A stretch of DNA of 64,000 nucleotides from Lachnospiraceae bacterium A4 (GTDB taxonomy: Bacteria; Bacillota; Clostridia; Lachnospirales; Lachnospiraceae): NCBI GenBank assembly GCA_000403215.2, contig KE159537.1, positions 41,551-105,550 of the forward strand. Reading direction: 5' to 3'. This document shows positions 26,796-35,346 of the stretch, piece after piece. Position 1 is the stretch's first letter. Every line of letters begins with the position of its first letter. A model generated the notes under the pieces. It searched no databases. It had not been told where the DNA came from and saw only the letters and a list, made by a program, of their open reading frames with translations. Made by a program: the position numbers and the translations under genes.

Positions 26796-27476
26796 TCAGT
26801 ATCTTGTCATGATATAGCTATACGGGTCGATCAGTTGTGCTTTGGGAATCTCTCTGCCCCAGTGAATCGAGGCATTGTAATTTCCCTCTGCCACAATGAC
26901 GGAATTATCCCGCACTTCGAGCACGATGACAGAGTGTGTGTCATTGTCTACGCGCAGTATATCCCCCACTTTGATATTGGTGTAATCCTTGTGAACCTGC
27001 GCCTTTGTATCCCCAAATGCCGCATCGCTGACCGCGAACGCAAATCCTGCACAGCCAAAGCCGCCTGTGTAGGTGCCGCCTTTCCACGCATAGTAGTTGT
27101 CGTTTGTCCAGTGCATTCCCTCAGGAAATACTGCCTTCTGCGCCATGATAACATCATACACTTGGCGGTCTGCCTTGGCAGCGCTCAGCCCAAGCCCATG
27201 GATATAAAAAGTCTGCCCGTCCAGTGCAATCTGGAAATATCCATTGCTGGTAATCCCTGTCACCTGTACCGGCAGGTCTGCTGCCACCTCTGGAAGCACC
27301 ACCGCCGCGTCATCTGTCTCAGACAAAATGACAGTACTGTCATTTGTATACAGGACTGCCTCTGCGGGGGTCACAGAATACTCTGCTGCTTCTGACTCCA
27401 TTGCCGGTGCCGCTAAGAACAGCGCTGCACCTATCATCAGTTTCATCATATTGTTCAAAAGTTTTTTCATTTTCAT
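26796..27476 (-). CDS. secreted SH3-like / cysteine amidase-like protein
   Basis: The ~226-residue product has a signal peptide (KKLLNNMMKLMIGAALFLAAP, cut near Ala-Glu-Ala) and an SH3-like middle. The C-terminal part has GFGCAGFAFAVSDAAFGD followed by DNDTHSVIVLE and a late AEGNYNASIHWGR. The Cys-then-His order recalls NlpC/P60 and CHAP hydrolases, but the family is not certain. I start at ATG 27476, as GGAAGGG lies 10 bases upstream. Confidence 0.65.
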   Translation of the reverse strand: MKMKKLLNNMMKLMIGAALFLAAPAMESEAAEYSVTPAEAVLYTNDSTVILSETDDAAVVLPEVAADLPVQVTGITSNGYFQIALDGQTFYIHGLGLSAAKADRQVYDVIMAQKAVFPEGMHWTNDNYYAWKGGTYTGGFGCAGFAFAVSDAAFGDTKAQVHKDYTNIKVGDILRVDNDTHSVIVLEVRDNSVIVAEGNYNASIHWGREIPKAQLIDPYSYIMTRY

Positions 27477-27517
27477 CTTTCTCGTGCCCTTCCTTTTTCT
27501 GTATTCATTCTCTGCAT

Positions 27518-28045
27518 TCATTCATTTCCCGGTTCTGTAGGTGACAGTTCGAACGCGCGCTTGATACTGTCATAGTGAAGAAAAATCCCCTGTGCCGCAA
27601 ATGCTTTGATCTCCTCGGGCGTAGCGAGCAGCCAGCCGTCAGTCTCCTCCTCCTGTAAATGAATATCCGCCTCGTCAAAATCAGCAGTAAAACGATAGAT
27701 ATCCACAAAATAATTGTCTCCCTCGCCGGGATTCTCCCGCTTGTAGCTAAACAGATACCCGCCGTCCCAGCCGGACACATCAAGCCCTGTCTCCTCTTGG
27801 ACTTCCCTGAGCACCGCTTCTTTTGAAGTCTCTCCTGCCTGACAAGCCCCGCCTGAGACCTCCCACCAGCCGGGCGCCCACGCCTTTGTCATAACCCGCT
27901 TCGTGATCAGAAACCTGCCGTCTGTGTGCGCTACGATGCCAAGCACGGTCAGGTGATACTCTCCTTCTTTTAAGCACCAGTCATTCTTTTTCATGGTGCG
28001 TCCAGTGCGCTTCTTGTTTTCGTCGTAAATATCCCACATTTCCAT
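27518..28045 (-). CDS. Nudix hydrolase
   Basis: The 175-residue protein has a complete Nudix box, GACQAGETSKEAVLREVQEETG, matching GX5EX7REUXEEXGU. The start MEMWDIYDENKKRTGRTMKKN resembles the IPP isomerase-like Nudix subgroup. It hydrolyses a nucleoside-diphosphate-linked substrate that cannot be told from sequence. It lies 5 bp after the Fur gene. Confidence 0.9.
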   Translation of the reverse strand: MEMWDIYDENKKRTGRTMKKNDWCLKEGEYHLTVLGIVAHTDGRFLITKRVMTKAWAPGWWEVSGGACQAGETSKEAVLREVQEETGLDVSGWDGGYLFSYKRENPGEGDNYFVDIYRFTADFDEADIHLQEEETDGWLLATPEEIKAFAAQGIFLHYDSIKRAFELSPTEPGNE

Positions 28046-28050
28046 TATGA

Positions 28051-28509
28051 TTATACTCCTTTGTTATCCTGTGATATCTGGCACTGTTGATTTTGCTTCT
28101 GGCATGACTCGCACATGCCCATCAGCACAGAACCCGCACATTCCAGCGTAAATCTGTGATGGTCATACAGATGCCGGATAATCTCTTCCATAAACTCACA
28201 TTCCAGATGGAGAATCTTTCCGCACGCCCTGCACTGCATATGAATATGTTCATGGCAGTGTGCGTGCGGCTTTGCACACTGGTAGCGGCAGCATTCATCT
28301 TCCGCCGTCTTATATTTGAGCACTTCACCGCTCTCCGTGAGCTTGTCCAGATTGCGGTAAATGGTGGTCAGATTGACCTGTATGCCTTTCTCCTGCATGT
28401 ACGCATTGACATCATACGCGCTGAAGCTATGCTCTGTGTGCATCTCCAGATATGTCATAATTGCGTCCTTGCTCTTGGTCCGGTACTTTTTCTGCTGGTC
28501 GTTTTGCAT
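28051..28509 (-). CDS. Fur family metal-responsive repressor
   Basis: The ~152-residue protein has the Fur winged helix (FSAYDVNAYMQEKGIQVNLTTIYRNLDKLTESGEVLKY) and a dimerisation domain with metal ligands: CAKPHAHCHEHIHMQC, CRACGK and MCESCQK. The CxxC pairs fit a structural zinc site. The many His/Cys suggest a Zur- or PerR/Fur-type sensor, but I cannot decide which. The start is uncertain: ATG 28509 has AAGGAG 11 bases upstream, and ATG 28557 would overlap the previous gene. Confidence 0.88.
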   Translation of the reverse strand: MQNDQQKKYRTKSKDAIMTYLEMHTEHSFSAYDVNAYMQEKGIQVNLTTIYRNLDKLTESGEVLKYKTAEDECCRYQCAKPHAHCHEHIHMQCRACGKILHLECEFMEEIIRHLYDHHRFTLECAGSVLMGMCESCQKQNQQCQISQDNKGV

Positions 28510-28531
28510 GGCTGTCCGCACTCCTTTTCGG

Positions 28532-29050
28532 TTATCTGCCGCCTTTTTGCTTTTCATATATGCCTTCCAGAAACTCACAGTAATTCTTCACTGCGGTGAC
28601 TAGCAGTACCAGTGTATTGTAAATGCATTCCGGCTCAAAGACTGCCCTGAACTCCTCCTCAACATCTGAAAGGTCAATATCAAGGCTGTCAAGCACTTTC
28701 TCATATGCCTTTGACAGCCGCGGAAGCCGTTTCATCTGTTCTGCCGCAAGCACCTGCATCACTGTATCGGTCAAGTTCGCCTTCCACTTATTAAAAGACG
28801 TGTCCTCAAGCCCGGCGCTGAGTACCGACACTGTCGCCTCCTGTAATTCCCCAAACAGTGCAGCATTGCTGTCTTCCTGTTTTGCATAGCGCGCTGCCAT
28901 CTGCTGTGCCTCGTGGTGCAGAAGGGATCTTGCCACTAGCACCTTCTCCTGACCTGCCCTTTTCTCCTCATTGGATATTTTTGCGATTGCATTTCGTTTT
29001 TCCCTGCAATAATCGTCAAATCCCTTCATGATCTCTGTCTCAAATCCCAT
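28532..29050 (-). CDS. uncharacterised helical protein
   Basis: I do not recognise it. The 172-residue soluble product is predicted to be almost wholly alpha-helical and charged (YCREKRNAIAKISNEEKRAGQEK, then AEQMKRLPRLSKAYEKVLDSLDIDLSDVEEEF). It lies between the glycosylase and the Fur gene on the same strand, close enough to be co-transcribed. GAAAGGGCATCAGGAAATC precedes the ATG. Confidence 0.65.
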   Translation of the reverse strand: MGFETEIMKGFDDYCREKRNAIAKISNEEKRAGQEKVLVARSLLHHEAQQMAARYAKQEDSNAALFGELQEATVSVLSAGLEDTSFNKWKANLTDTVMQVLAAEQMKRLPRLSKAYEKVLDSLDIDLSDVEEEFRAVFEPECIYNTLVLLVTAVKNYCEFLEGIYEKQKGGR

Positions 29051-29069
29051 GATTTCCTGATGCCCTTTC

Positions 29070-29612
29070 TCAAAACTTTTGTATCTTATTTATTGCAAAT
29101 GCAGCCCGCCATGCCGCTGTCAGCCGGTCGAGCGTCCATGCCGCATTCGCCGGACTTGTCGAGGGAAGCTTCACAAGCGGCGGTTCCATCTCTTTGATGG
29201 CGGGTCTGCAATATTTTATAAAAAGCTCATACGCCTTTCCGCCATTGAGGTAAACTGCGTCTATTTTTGCGGCGTCTAAGATCAGCCGCATATCATTTCC
29301 CCTGACATTTCTGATGCTGCTGTCTGATGAGCCAATAATATCACAGGCTTCGATCACGTCCCACAGCGCGACATGATTTCTCAACAGCAAAGCCTTCTTG
29401 TCCTCTATGGAAGCCGGCACTGCTTCCCCCAGCACCGCAGCGAGCACTTTCCAGAAACGGTTCTGCGGGTGGCCGTAATAAAACTGTTGTTCTCTTGACT
29501 TTACAGACGGCATCGAGCCTAAAATCAATATTTTTGACTGTTCGTCGTACACTGGCCCAAACGTGTGTGTCACATGCTCATAGCCAGCCTGGTCTGCTGT
29601 TTCCTTTTTCAT
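29070..29612 (-). CDS. DNA-deoxyinosine glycosylase (uracil-DNA glycosylase superfamily)
   Basis: Removes hypoxanthine (and perhaps uracil) from DNA. The 180-residue protein has the family motifs: LILGSMPSVKSREQQFYYGHPQNRFW (motif 1), NHVALWDVIEAC, and LPSTSPANA (motif 2). AGGAGG lies 6 bases before ATG 29612, which I prefer over a start eight residues upstream. It is 19 bp before the uncharacterised helical gene. Confidence 0.88.
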   Translation of the reverse strand: MKKETADQAGYEHVTHTFGPVYDEQSKILILGSMPSVKSREQQFYYGHPQNRFWKVLAAVLGEAVPASIEDKKALLLRNHVALWDVIEACDIIGSSDSSIRNVRGNDMRLILDAAKIDAVYLNGGKAYELFIKYCRPAIKEMEPPLVKLPSTSPANAAWTLDRLTAAWRAAFAINKIQKF

Positions 29613-29636
29613 GAAGCCCCTCCTGCCGCCTTTCAT

Positions 29637-29831
29637 ATCTCAATATTCGGGCGTTTTTGGTGTGTGAAGTACTTCTCACACTCTACACTATGCATTATAG
29701 AGTATTTTCACTCACTTATCAACCCATAAAAGCATATCCAAAATAGTTGAAAAATTTGTACATATCCACTATAATATAATGGAACAAAAGCTATAAGAGA
29801 ACTATATCATGAACGATACAAGGAGGATACT
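29637..29831. other. divergent intergenic region
   Basis: About 195 bp between the divergent glycosylase and DHH genes, holding the plus-strand promoter at 29747-29775. No other feature is seen. Confidence 0.4.
29747..29775 (+). promoter_or_regulatory. sigma-A promoter of the DHH phosphoesterase gene
   Basis: TTGAAA (29747-29752), 17-bp spacer, TATAAT (29770-29775). The start codon is 57 bp downstream. Confidence 0.8.
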
Positions 29832-30752
29832 ATGAGATTAATTACACGTTCTGACTTTGATGGTCTTGCCTGCGGTGCTCTTCTAAAGGAAGCCGGAATT
29901 ATTGACCATTGGAAATTCGCACATCCAAAGGATTTGCAGGACGGACTGGTAGAAGTTACTGAGGACGATTGTCTTGCCAATGTGCCTTATGTCGAGGGGT
30001 GCGGGCTGTGGTTCGACCACCACTCCAGTGAGCACGAACGCTTGCAGCTTGAGGGCAAATATAAAGGGGAAAGCCGTATCACGCCCTCCTGCGCGCGCAT
30101 TATCTATGAATATTATGGCGGAAGAGAACGTTTTCCGCAGTTTGATGATATGATGATTGCTGTAGACAAAGTGGACTCTGGCGATCTCACAATTGATGAG
30201 ATTCAAAATCCAAAGGGCTGGATACTTGTCGGTTTTCTGATGGACCCCCGCACAGGTCTGGGGCGGTGGAGAAATTTCACGATTTCCAACTATCAGCTCA
30301 TGGAAAAATTAATCGACGCCTGCCGCACCATGACGACAGAGGAAATCCTTGCACTGCCTGACGTGCAGGAGCGCATTGAAATCTATTTTGAACAGAATGA
30401 AAAATTTATGGAGATGGTGCGAAAGTATACGCGCGTGGACGGCAATCTGATCATCTCTGACCTAAGGGGCGTAGACCCGATTTACTCTGGAAACCGCTTT
30501 CTGATCTACAGCATGTATCCTGAGCAGAATATCTCTGCATGGATTGTGAGCGGACGCGGCGGTGCCGGGTGCAGCGCGGCATGTGGCTACAGTATCCTCA
30601 ACAAGACCTCCTGCGTCGATGTCGGAAGCCTGATGCTCAAGTATGGCGGCGGCGGTCACAAAAAGGTAGGCACCTGCCAGTTCACTGATGACAACATGGC
30701 AGAAGAACTGCCCAAAATGCTTGCTGAATTATCTGCGATGGCTAATTCATAA
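29832..30752 (+). CDS. DHH family phosphoesterase (exopolyphosphatase-like)
   Basis: The 306-residue protein has DHH motifs in order: ITRSDFDGLACGALL (motif I), GLWFDHHSSEHE (motif III), MIAVDKVDSGDLT, and the C-terminal GGGGHKKVGTCQ loop of DHHA1-like domains. Members cleave phosphoester or phosphoanhydride bonds; the substrate is not determinable here. It is distinct from nrnA at 7204-8184. AAGGAGGA precedes the ATG. It is a single-gene unit with its own promoter and terminator. Confidence 0.87.
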   Translation: MRLITRSDFDGLACGALLKEAGIIDHWKFAHPKDLQDGLVEVTEDDCLANVPYVEGCGLWFDHHSSEHERLQLEGKYKGESRITPSCARIIYEYYGGRERFPQFDDMMIAVDKVDSGDLTIDEIQNPKGWILVGFLMDPRTGLGRWRNFTISNYQLMEKLIDACRTMTTEEILALPDVQERIEIYFEQNEKFMEMVRKYTRVDGNLIISDLRGVDPIYSGNRFLIYSMYPEQNISAWIVSGRGGAGCSAACGYSILNKTSCVDVGSLMLKYGGGGHKKVGTCQFTDDNMAEELPKMLAELSAMANS

Positions 30753-30775
30753 CAACCGGAATAAAAGTCTGTACA

Positions 30776-30812
30776 CACAAAAAAACGAGTGCCAGACACT
30801 CGTTTTTTTGTG
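30776..30812. terminator. bidirectional terminator
   Basis: A perfect 16-bp stem with core ACGAGTG/CACTCGT, a 5-base loop and A/T tracts on both sides ends both the DHH gene (+) and the response-regulator gene (-). Confidence 0.9.
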
Positions 30813-30824
30813 TTATATAGTTCA

Positions 30825-31595
30825 TCAAAAAGCAGAATTGCGGTATGCCTTTTTTCTTTGAAAGAAGGTGTCAATAGACTGCTTAATCTGCTCTGGCGGC
30901 ATGGTCTTTAACAGATATCCGTCTGGTTTGAGGTCCATGACCTGCATCACGCTCTCCTTGTCTCCCTTGCTGGTCAGAAAAATCACTGGAATGTCTGAGA
31001 ACTCCGACTCACTGCGTATCATGCCAAGCACCTGCTTGCCGTCCACAATGGGCATTTCATAGTCAAGCAGCACCAGATCAGGTCTGTTTGTCGAGAGATA
31101 CTTGATCGCCATCGCACCGGAATTGGCAAGAATCACTTGATATTTATCCTCCAGCCAGCCCTTGACGTTGCGGAGCATCGCACCGGAGTCATCTACGACC
31201 AGAATCTTCTTTTTATTCTGTTTGCCGAAGGTTATCAGGTAGGATTCGATCGCCTCCGCTACCTCATTGACATTGATCGGACGCGGAAATTCCTTCTGAA
31301 TCAGATGGAGCGGAATGTCCTTCTGAATCTCAACAATCTCCTGCGGATCCCCTGTGACAAAGATGGGAATATCATCCTCCAGCGCTTTGTCTTTGAGATA
31401 TGTAAGTCCCTGATGCTGTCTGGTCAGCTCTTCATCCGCAAAGATAAAGATCATATCCACATCATCCTTTATCTTGCTGAGCACGTCTGGATTTGCATGA
31501 ATGTTTGTCACGATACATTCTGACTCCTCCAGCTTCTCCTGAAGCGATACGAGCAGGTAACTTTGTACCTCCGATACGATTAATACATTTTGCAT
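30825..31595 (-). CDS. tandem-receiver response regulator
   Basis: The 256-residue protein carries two receiver-like domains. The first (1-115) looks degenerate: MIFIFADEELTRQ occupies the place of the phosphoacceptor region. The second (about 128-250) is a normal CheY-like domain with ILVVDDSGAM, phosphoacceptor Asp in LVLLDYEMPIVDG, the Thr in FLTSKGD and the Lys in GYLLKTMP. No output domain is present, so it probably acts by protein contact or in a phosphorelay with the hybrid kinase encoded 20 bp upstream. Confidence 0.88.
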   Translation of the reverse strand: MQNVLIVSEVQSYLLVSLQEKLEESECIVTNIHANPDVLSKIKDDVDMIFIFADEELTRQHQGLTYLKDKALEDDIPIFVTGDPQEIVEIQKDIPLHLIQKEFPRPINVNEVAEAIESYLITFGKQNKKKILVVDDSGAMLRNVKGWLEDKYQVILANSGAMAIKYLSTNRPDLVLLDYEMPIVDGKQVLGMIRSESEFSDIPVIFLTSKGDKESVMQVMDLKPDGYLLKTMPPEQIKQSIDTFFQRKKAYRNSAF

Positions 31596-31615
31596 AACAC
31601 TATCTCCCTTTTACC

Positions 31616-34600
31616 TTATTGTGTAATCCTTTCGAGTACTTCTATCATTTTATTTCCCGTGTTCATGACCTCCTCCATCGCCACATCTGCCACATAAGCC
31701 CTCAGCTCCTCCATATAAGATCCTAACTCCTCTGGCAGCCGGTATTCCTCAAGCTCTGCAAGCGCGGCATCTGCACCGTCCAGATCAAAACTATCCATAG
31801 CAGCATTTAACTGTTCAAGCACTTTGACAAGCTCTTCCTTGGGCACTTCCTTCTTGCCCTGTTCATTTGCCTTTCCATATGGCTCTAAAATGGGTTTATA
31901 ACTTCTGTACAACTCCATAATGGCTGGCGTTTCTCTGAAAATGGTATCCACGTCCCCGGCATTTCCGCACTGCTCCATCTGGTAAAACTGCTCTGACAGC
32001 TCCAGTGCGCCAATCATGCGTGCCGTATTTTTCAGCGCATGTACCTCTATAGTATAATCGCGAATCATTCCGTCTGCAAGACATTTTTCAATTTTTGTTG
32101 ACTTTAGGTCGATTAATTTATAAAAATCACCCAGCAGATTTGTAAACAATTCTAAACTGCCACAATTTTTAATCCCCTCCGTCACGTCCAGCCCCTCGAT
32201 AACCGGAAGCATCTGGGCTGGAATCTGTAACTGCTGCTGGGCTGGCGCTGACATTTTCACAATCAGCTCATGCGGCAGCCATGCGCGGATCTTACTGCAT
32301 ATATCCTTGAGCTCGATCGGTTTTGGCACAAAGTCATTCATGCCGGCTTCTTTAAAAATTTCCCTCGCCCCCGTCACGGCGTTGGCTGTGAGCGCAATAA
32401 TGGGCATATTTTGAATATAAGTATCCTCCAACGCACGCATTCTCTGTGTTGTCTCCACACCGTCCATCACCGGCATCATATGATCCATAAAAACGATATG
32501 ATACTGCTTTGTCTGTACCATCTCCAGCGCTGTTTTCCCTGAGCTGGCAGTGTCGATATTCATCTGCAGGGGCTGTAAGAGGCCTTTCGCAACTTTGAGG
32601 TTCATCTCATTGTCATCCACAATCAAAATCTGTGCCTGCGGCGCTGTGAAGTTCATCACATTATCCGTCTCGACAAAGGCCGCTGTCGTCTCATGATTGA
32701 TGACCTGACAGAAATTAAGCGTATAGAGCGGCTTGTTTACCACTGTCGCCTGATCATTCCAGACCGCCTCCCGCATCGGATTTTGCAGCACGCACAGCTC
32801 GGTTCCAGTCGAGACAAAATACTCTTCAATAGATGCTTTAAGCCCCCGGTAGACGGATTCGTCCACAAAGAAATAATCCACCTTAACTTTGTGGGCGCGC
32901 GCCTCGTAGCAGTCCACAAACTTGAGTCCATACCCTTCTGTGAGGCTCTTTAACTGCTCCAGTATCCGCGCATCCTTCATATGTCCGCTCACCACCACAG
33001 GATTATTTCGTACCGCATCTTCCCGCACGGTGGCAGCAATCTGATCGCCGATTACGCGCTGCGGGATATGAAAGTAAAATTCACTGCCTTTGCCATACTC
33101 ACTGCGCACGCCAATCTGTCCGCCCATCGTTTCTACAAGCTGTTTGGAGATGGCAAGCCCCAGTCCTGTTCCCTCTTTATTTCTGTTTTTCTTCGTGTCT
33201 ACCTGCTGGAATGAACCAAAGAGTTTATCCAGATCCTCCGGCTTGATGCCCTGCCCTGAATCCTCGATGGAAATATTCAGATTTACCATGTCCTGTTCTG
33301 CCATCGGCGCCATTTGAATCGTCAGCTTTACATAGCCTGCTGCGGTAAATTTGATTGCATTGTTGGCGATATTGATGATAACCTGCCTGATTCGCAGGGA
33401 GTCGCCATACAATTTATTCGGAAGATTTTTATCAATATCAAAAATCAGCTCTACGGGCTTATCGCCAATCCGGTTTAGGAAAATCATACTGAGATCACTG
33501 AGCATGGACATCGGCTCATACTCCTCCTCAAGAATCTCAAGCTTTCCGGATTCTATCTTCGAGAAGTCAAGAATGTCATTGATAATGGTAAGCAGCGAAG
33601 CCCCGGAATTTTTAATATTCATCAGATATCCCCTGTCTTGGTCTGATAAATCACTCCGAAGCAGAATCTCGGTCATGCCCACAATGGCATTCATGGGGGT
33701 GCGAATCTCATGTGACATGTTCGAGAGGAAATTTGACTTGGACTCATTCGCCTCCTCGGCGCGCTGCTTCGCTTCTTTTAATTCCTCCATGATATTATAC
33801 CTTTTTGTCACATTCAGCATAATCAGACAGTATCCCTTGACCTTATCCTTCACGGCGAGTTCTTTAATGAATTTCTCATAGTGATTCTCACCGATCACAA
33901 TCTCTGTCTTTTCTGACAAAAACAGGTCTCTCAGCCGATCGGAAAGCTTCTCGCCTTTGTGAATGTCCGCAAGCTCCTCAAACTGCTCTTTTGCAAATTT
34001 GTTCGCATCCAGATATCCATAAGAGCTGTCGGCAATCATAAACACGGAATCAAAATTTTCAATCACCCAGCCGCGCCCGATATCGAGCACACTGAAAATA
34101 TCCCCCTCAACCACGCTCAAAATAATCAACAATACCGCAATGGAGGAAAAGACAGGCACAAACTCAAAGCTGAACCGGAATATAATCTCCATGATCAGCG
34201 GAATGATAATGACAAACTTCGCAACAATCAGATGGGACAGGTTGTGTTTTTCATCGCCTCCCTGTTTTCTGATATGGACCCTCTTGAGAATCATATACAC
34301 GATTAGCACCAATAAAAAGCCCAGTAAAAAGCCATATCGCACTTTATAGACAATACCTCCCTGCATATTAAAAAAGTGATATCCAAACTGAGAATCCTCC
34401 TCGAGATTATGGTGTGCGAACATTTCCTCCCGTCTGGTATCGTCCCAGACAACGGCAATCACAGCCACCTCAAACAGCATCCATACATGCGTAAAAATCC
34501 TGACCCACCGGTGTCTCACGTCAATCTGCATATAAGAAAGAATAAACTTGATAAAGAAAAAGTAAAACAAAAAATTTCCCAAGTACTCCATCTTTAACGC

Positions 34601-34813
34601 CATAGTTGCGTCTGCGGGCTTTCCTGTACGAAGCAGCAAAAAATAAGCCCCGTTCATAATAAGGCAGCCAATATTTGCTATCATGAGATTGGTCGAAGAT
34701 TTGCTCTGCTCCTTCCCCATCAGCACGAAAATACCCACCAGCGGTATAATAACACCTGTAATTGAAATCAGCATCCATATAATGCCCATATTAAAATCAA
34801 ACTGCATATCCAT
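31616..34813 (-). CDS. hybrid sensor histidine kinase with 7TM sensor, receiver and Hpt domains
   Basis: The ~1065-residue protein starts with about seven membrane segments (10-245, N-terminal 7TM sensor region of histidine kinases). A PAS-like linker follows (about 250-345). HisKA has the phosphorylated His (about 368) in NMSHEIRTPMNAI. HATPase_c has NIANNAIKFT, DSGQGI and GTGLGLAI. A receiver (about 690-810) has ILIVDDNEMNLKVA and phosphoacceptor Asp in VFMDHMMPVMDG. A C-terminal Hpt domain has EVHALKNTARMIGA. All phosphorelay modules are in one chain, with the tandem receiver protein next to it. The ligand is unknown. Confidence 0.93.
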   Translation of the reverse strand: MDMQFDFNMGIIWMLISITGVIIPLVGIFVLMGKEQSKSSTNLMIANIGCLIMNGAYFLLLRTGKPADATMALKMEYLGNFLFYFFFIKFILSYMQIDVRHRWVRIFTHVWMLFEVAVIAVVWDDTRREEMFAHHNLEEDSQFGYHFFNMQGGIVYKVRYGFLLGFLLVLIVYMILKRVHIRKQGGDEKHNLSHLIVAKFVIIIPLIMEIIFRFSFEFVPVFSSIAVLLIILSVVEGDIFSVLDIGRGWVIENFDSVFMIADSSYGYLDANKFAKEQFEELADIHKGEKLSDRLRDLFLSEKTEIVIGENHYEKFIKELAVKDKVKGYCLIMLNVTKRYNIMEELKEAKQRAEEANESKSNFLSNMSHEIRTPMNAIVGMTEILLRSDLSDQDRGYLMNIKNSGASLLTIINDILDFSKIESGKLEILEEEYEPMSMLSDLSMIFLNRIGDKPVELIFDIDKNLPNKLYGDSLRIRQVIINIANNAIKFTAAGYVKLTIQMAPMAEQDMVNLNISIEDSGQGIKPEDLDKLFGSFQQVDTKKNRNKEGTGLGLAISKQLVETMGGQIGVRSEYGKGSEFYFHIPQRVIGDQIAATVREDAVRNNPVVVSGHMKDARILEQLKSLTEGYGLKFVDCYEARAHKVKVDYFFVDESVYRGLKASIEEYFVSTGTELCVLQNPMREAVWNDQATVVNKPLYTLNFCQVINHETTAAFVETDNVMNFTAPQAQILIVDDNEMNLKVAKGLLQPLQMNIDTASSGKTALEMVQTKQYHIVFMDHMMPVMDGVETTQRMRALEDTYIQNMPIIALTANAVTGAREIFKEAGMNDFVPKPIELKDICSKIRAWLPHELIVKMSAPAQQQLQIPAQMLPVIEGLDVTEGIKNCGSLELFTNLLGDFYKLIDLKSTKIEKCLADGMIRDYTIEVHALKNTARMIGALELSEQFYQMEQCGNAGDVDTIFRETPAIMELYRSYKPILEPYGKANEQGKKEVPKEELVKVLEQLNAAMDSFDLDGADAALAELEEYRLPEELGSYMEELRAYVADVAMEEVMNTGNKMIEVLERITQ

Positions 34814-34884
34814 CACACTCCTTTATGATTTCGATATCGCTATTTTATCCTTTTTTGTATATTCTGTCCATTATTTTTCACAGG

Positions 34885-34915
34885 CAAAAACAAAACACCA
34901 CCCTCTCGGATGGTG
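34885..34915 (-). terminator. terminator after the glycyl-radical protein gene
   Basis: On the minus strand GGATGGTG-type arms pair across a TCTC/GAGA loop, with a G-U pair, followed by TTTTGTTTTT. It lies about 50 bp beyond the grcA-like stop. Confidence 0.7.
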
Positions 34916-34962
34916 CCCTGCTTCAATGGAATTATAAAGTTGTAATGTTGTCCGTACAATAA

Positions 34963-35202
34963 TCAGATTGCCTCATGGAAGGTTCTTGAGATCACGTCCG
35001 CCTGCTGCTCTGGTGTCAGTTTGATAAAGTTTACGGCATAGCCTGAAACTCTGATTGTAAGCTGCGGATAATTCTCCGGATGCTTCTGTGCATCTAAGAG
35101 TGTGTCTCTGTTGAGTACGTTTACATTGAGGTGATGACCACCCTTTGTAGCGTATCCGTCCAAAAGATTTACCAAATTGTCTACCTGTGCGTTATCTGTC
35201 AT
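34963..35202 (-). CDS. grcA: stand-alone glycyl-radical domain protein (GrcA/YfiD-like)
   Basis: The 79-residue protein is equivalent to the C-terminal glycyl-radical domain of pyruvate formate-lyase. It shows [43 protein letters not shown], with the radical-bearing Gly54 in RVSGYAV. In enterobacteria GrcA rescues oxygen-cleaved PFL by supplying a spare radical domain; the same role here is inference, and no pflB is in this window. A good AGGAGG site precedes the ATG. A palindromic Crp/Fnr-type operator lies just upstream of its -10 box. Confidence 0.88.
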   Translation of the reverse strand: MTDNAQVDNLVNLLDGYATKGGHHLNVNVLNRDTLLDAQKHPENYPQLTIRVSGYAVNFIKLTPEQQADVISRTFHEAI

Positions 35203-35278
35203 GATAATTCCTCCTTTTATAAAAATACTGATTGTCTTTGTGCGCCTTTTTATTTTGTATTTGTTCTTTTGTGATTTT

Positions 35279-35284
35279 AGTATA
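35279..35284 (-). promoter_or_regulatory. -10 element of the grcA promoter
   Basis: TATACT on the minus strand, 21 bp downstream of the palindromic operator at 35306-35321, with no good -35 box. This is as expected for a class II activator-dependent promoter. Confidence 0.5.
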
Positions 35285-35305
35285 TTTTATTCTCAGAGAA
35301 ATATC

Positions 35306-35321
35306 TGTAACATTTGTTACA
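35306..35321 (-). promoter_or_regulatory. palindromic Crp/Fnr-family operator upstream of grcA
   Basis: TGTAACATTTGTTACA has perfect 7-bp arms (TGTAACA/TGTTACA) and fits GTA-N8-TAC, a pattern bound by some Crp/Fnr-family proteins. Its centre lies about 41.5 bp upstream of the start point inferred from the TATACT box. The Crp/Fnr gene lies immediately upstream on the same strand. Confidence 0.6.
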
Positions 35322-35346
35322 CTTTTTGATTTTTTATGTTTTTTTC

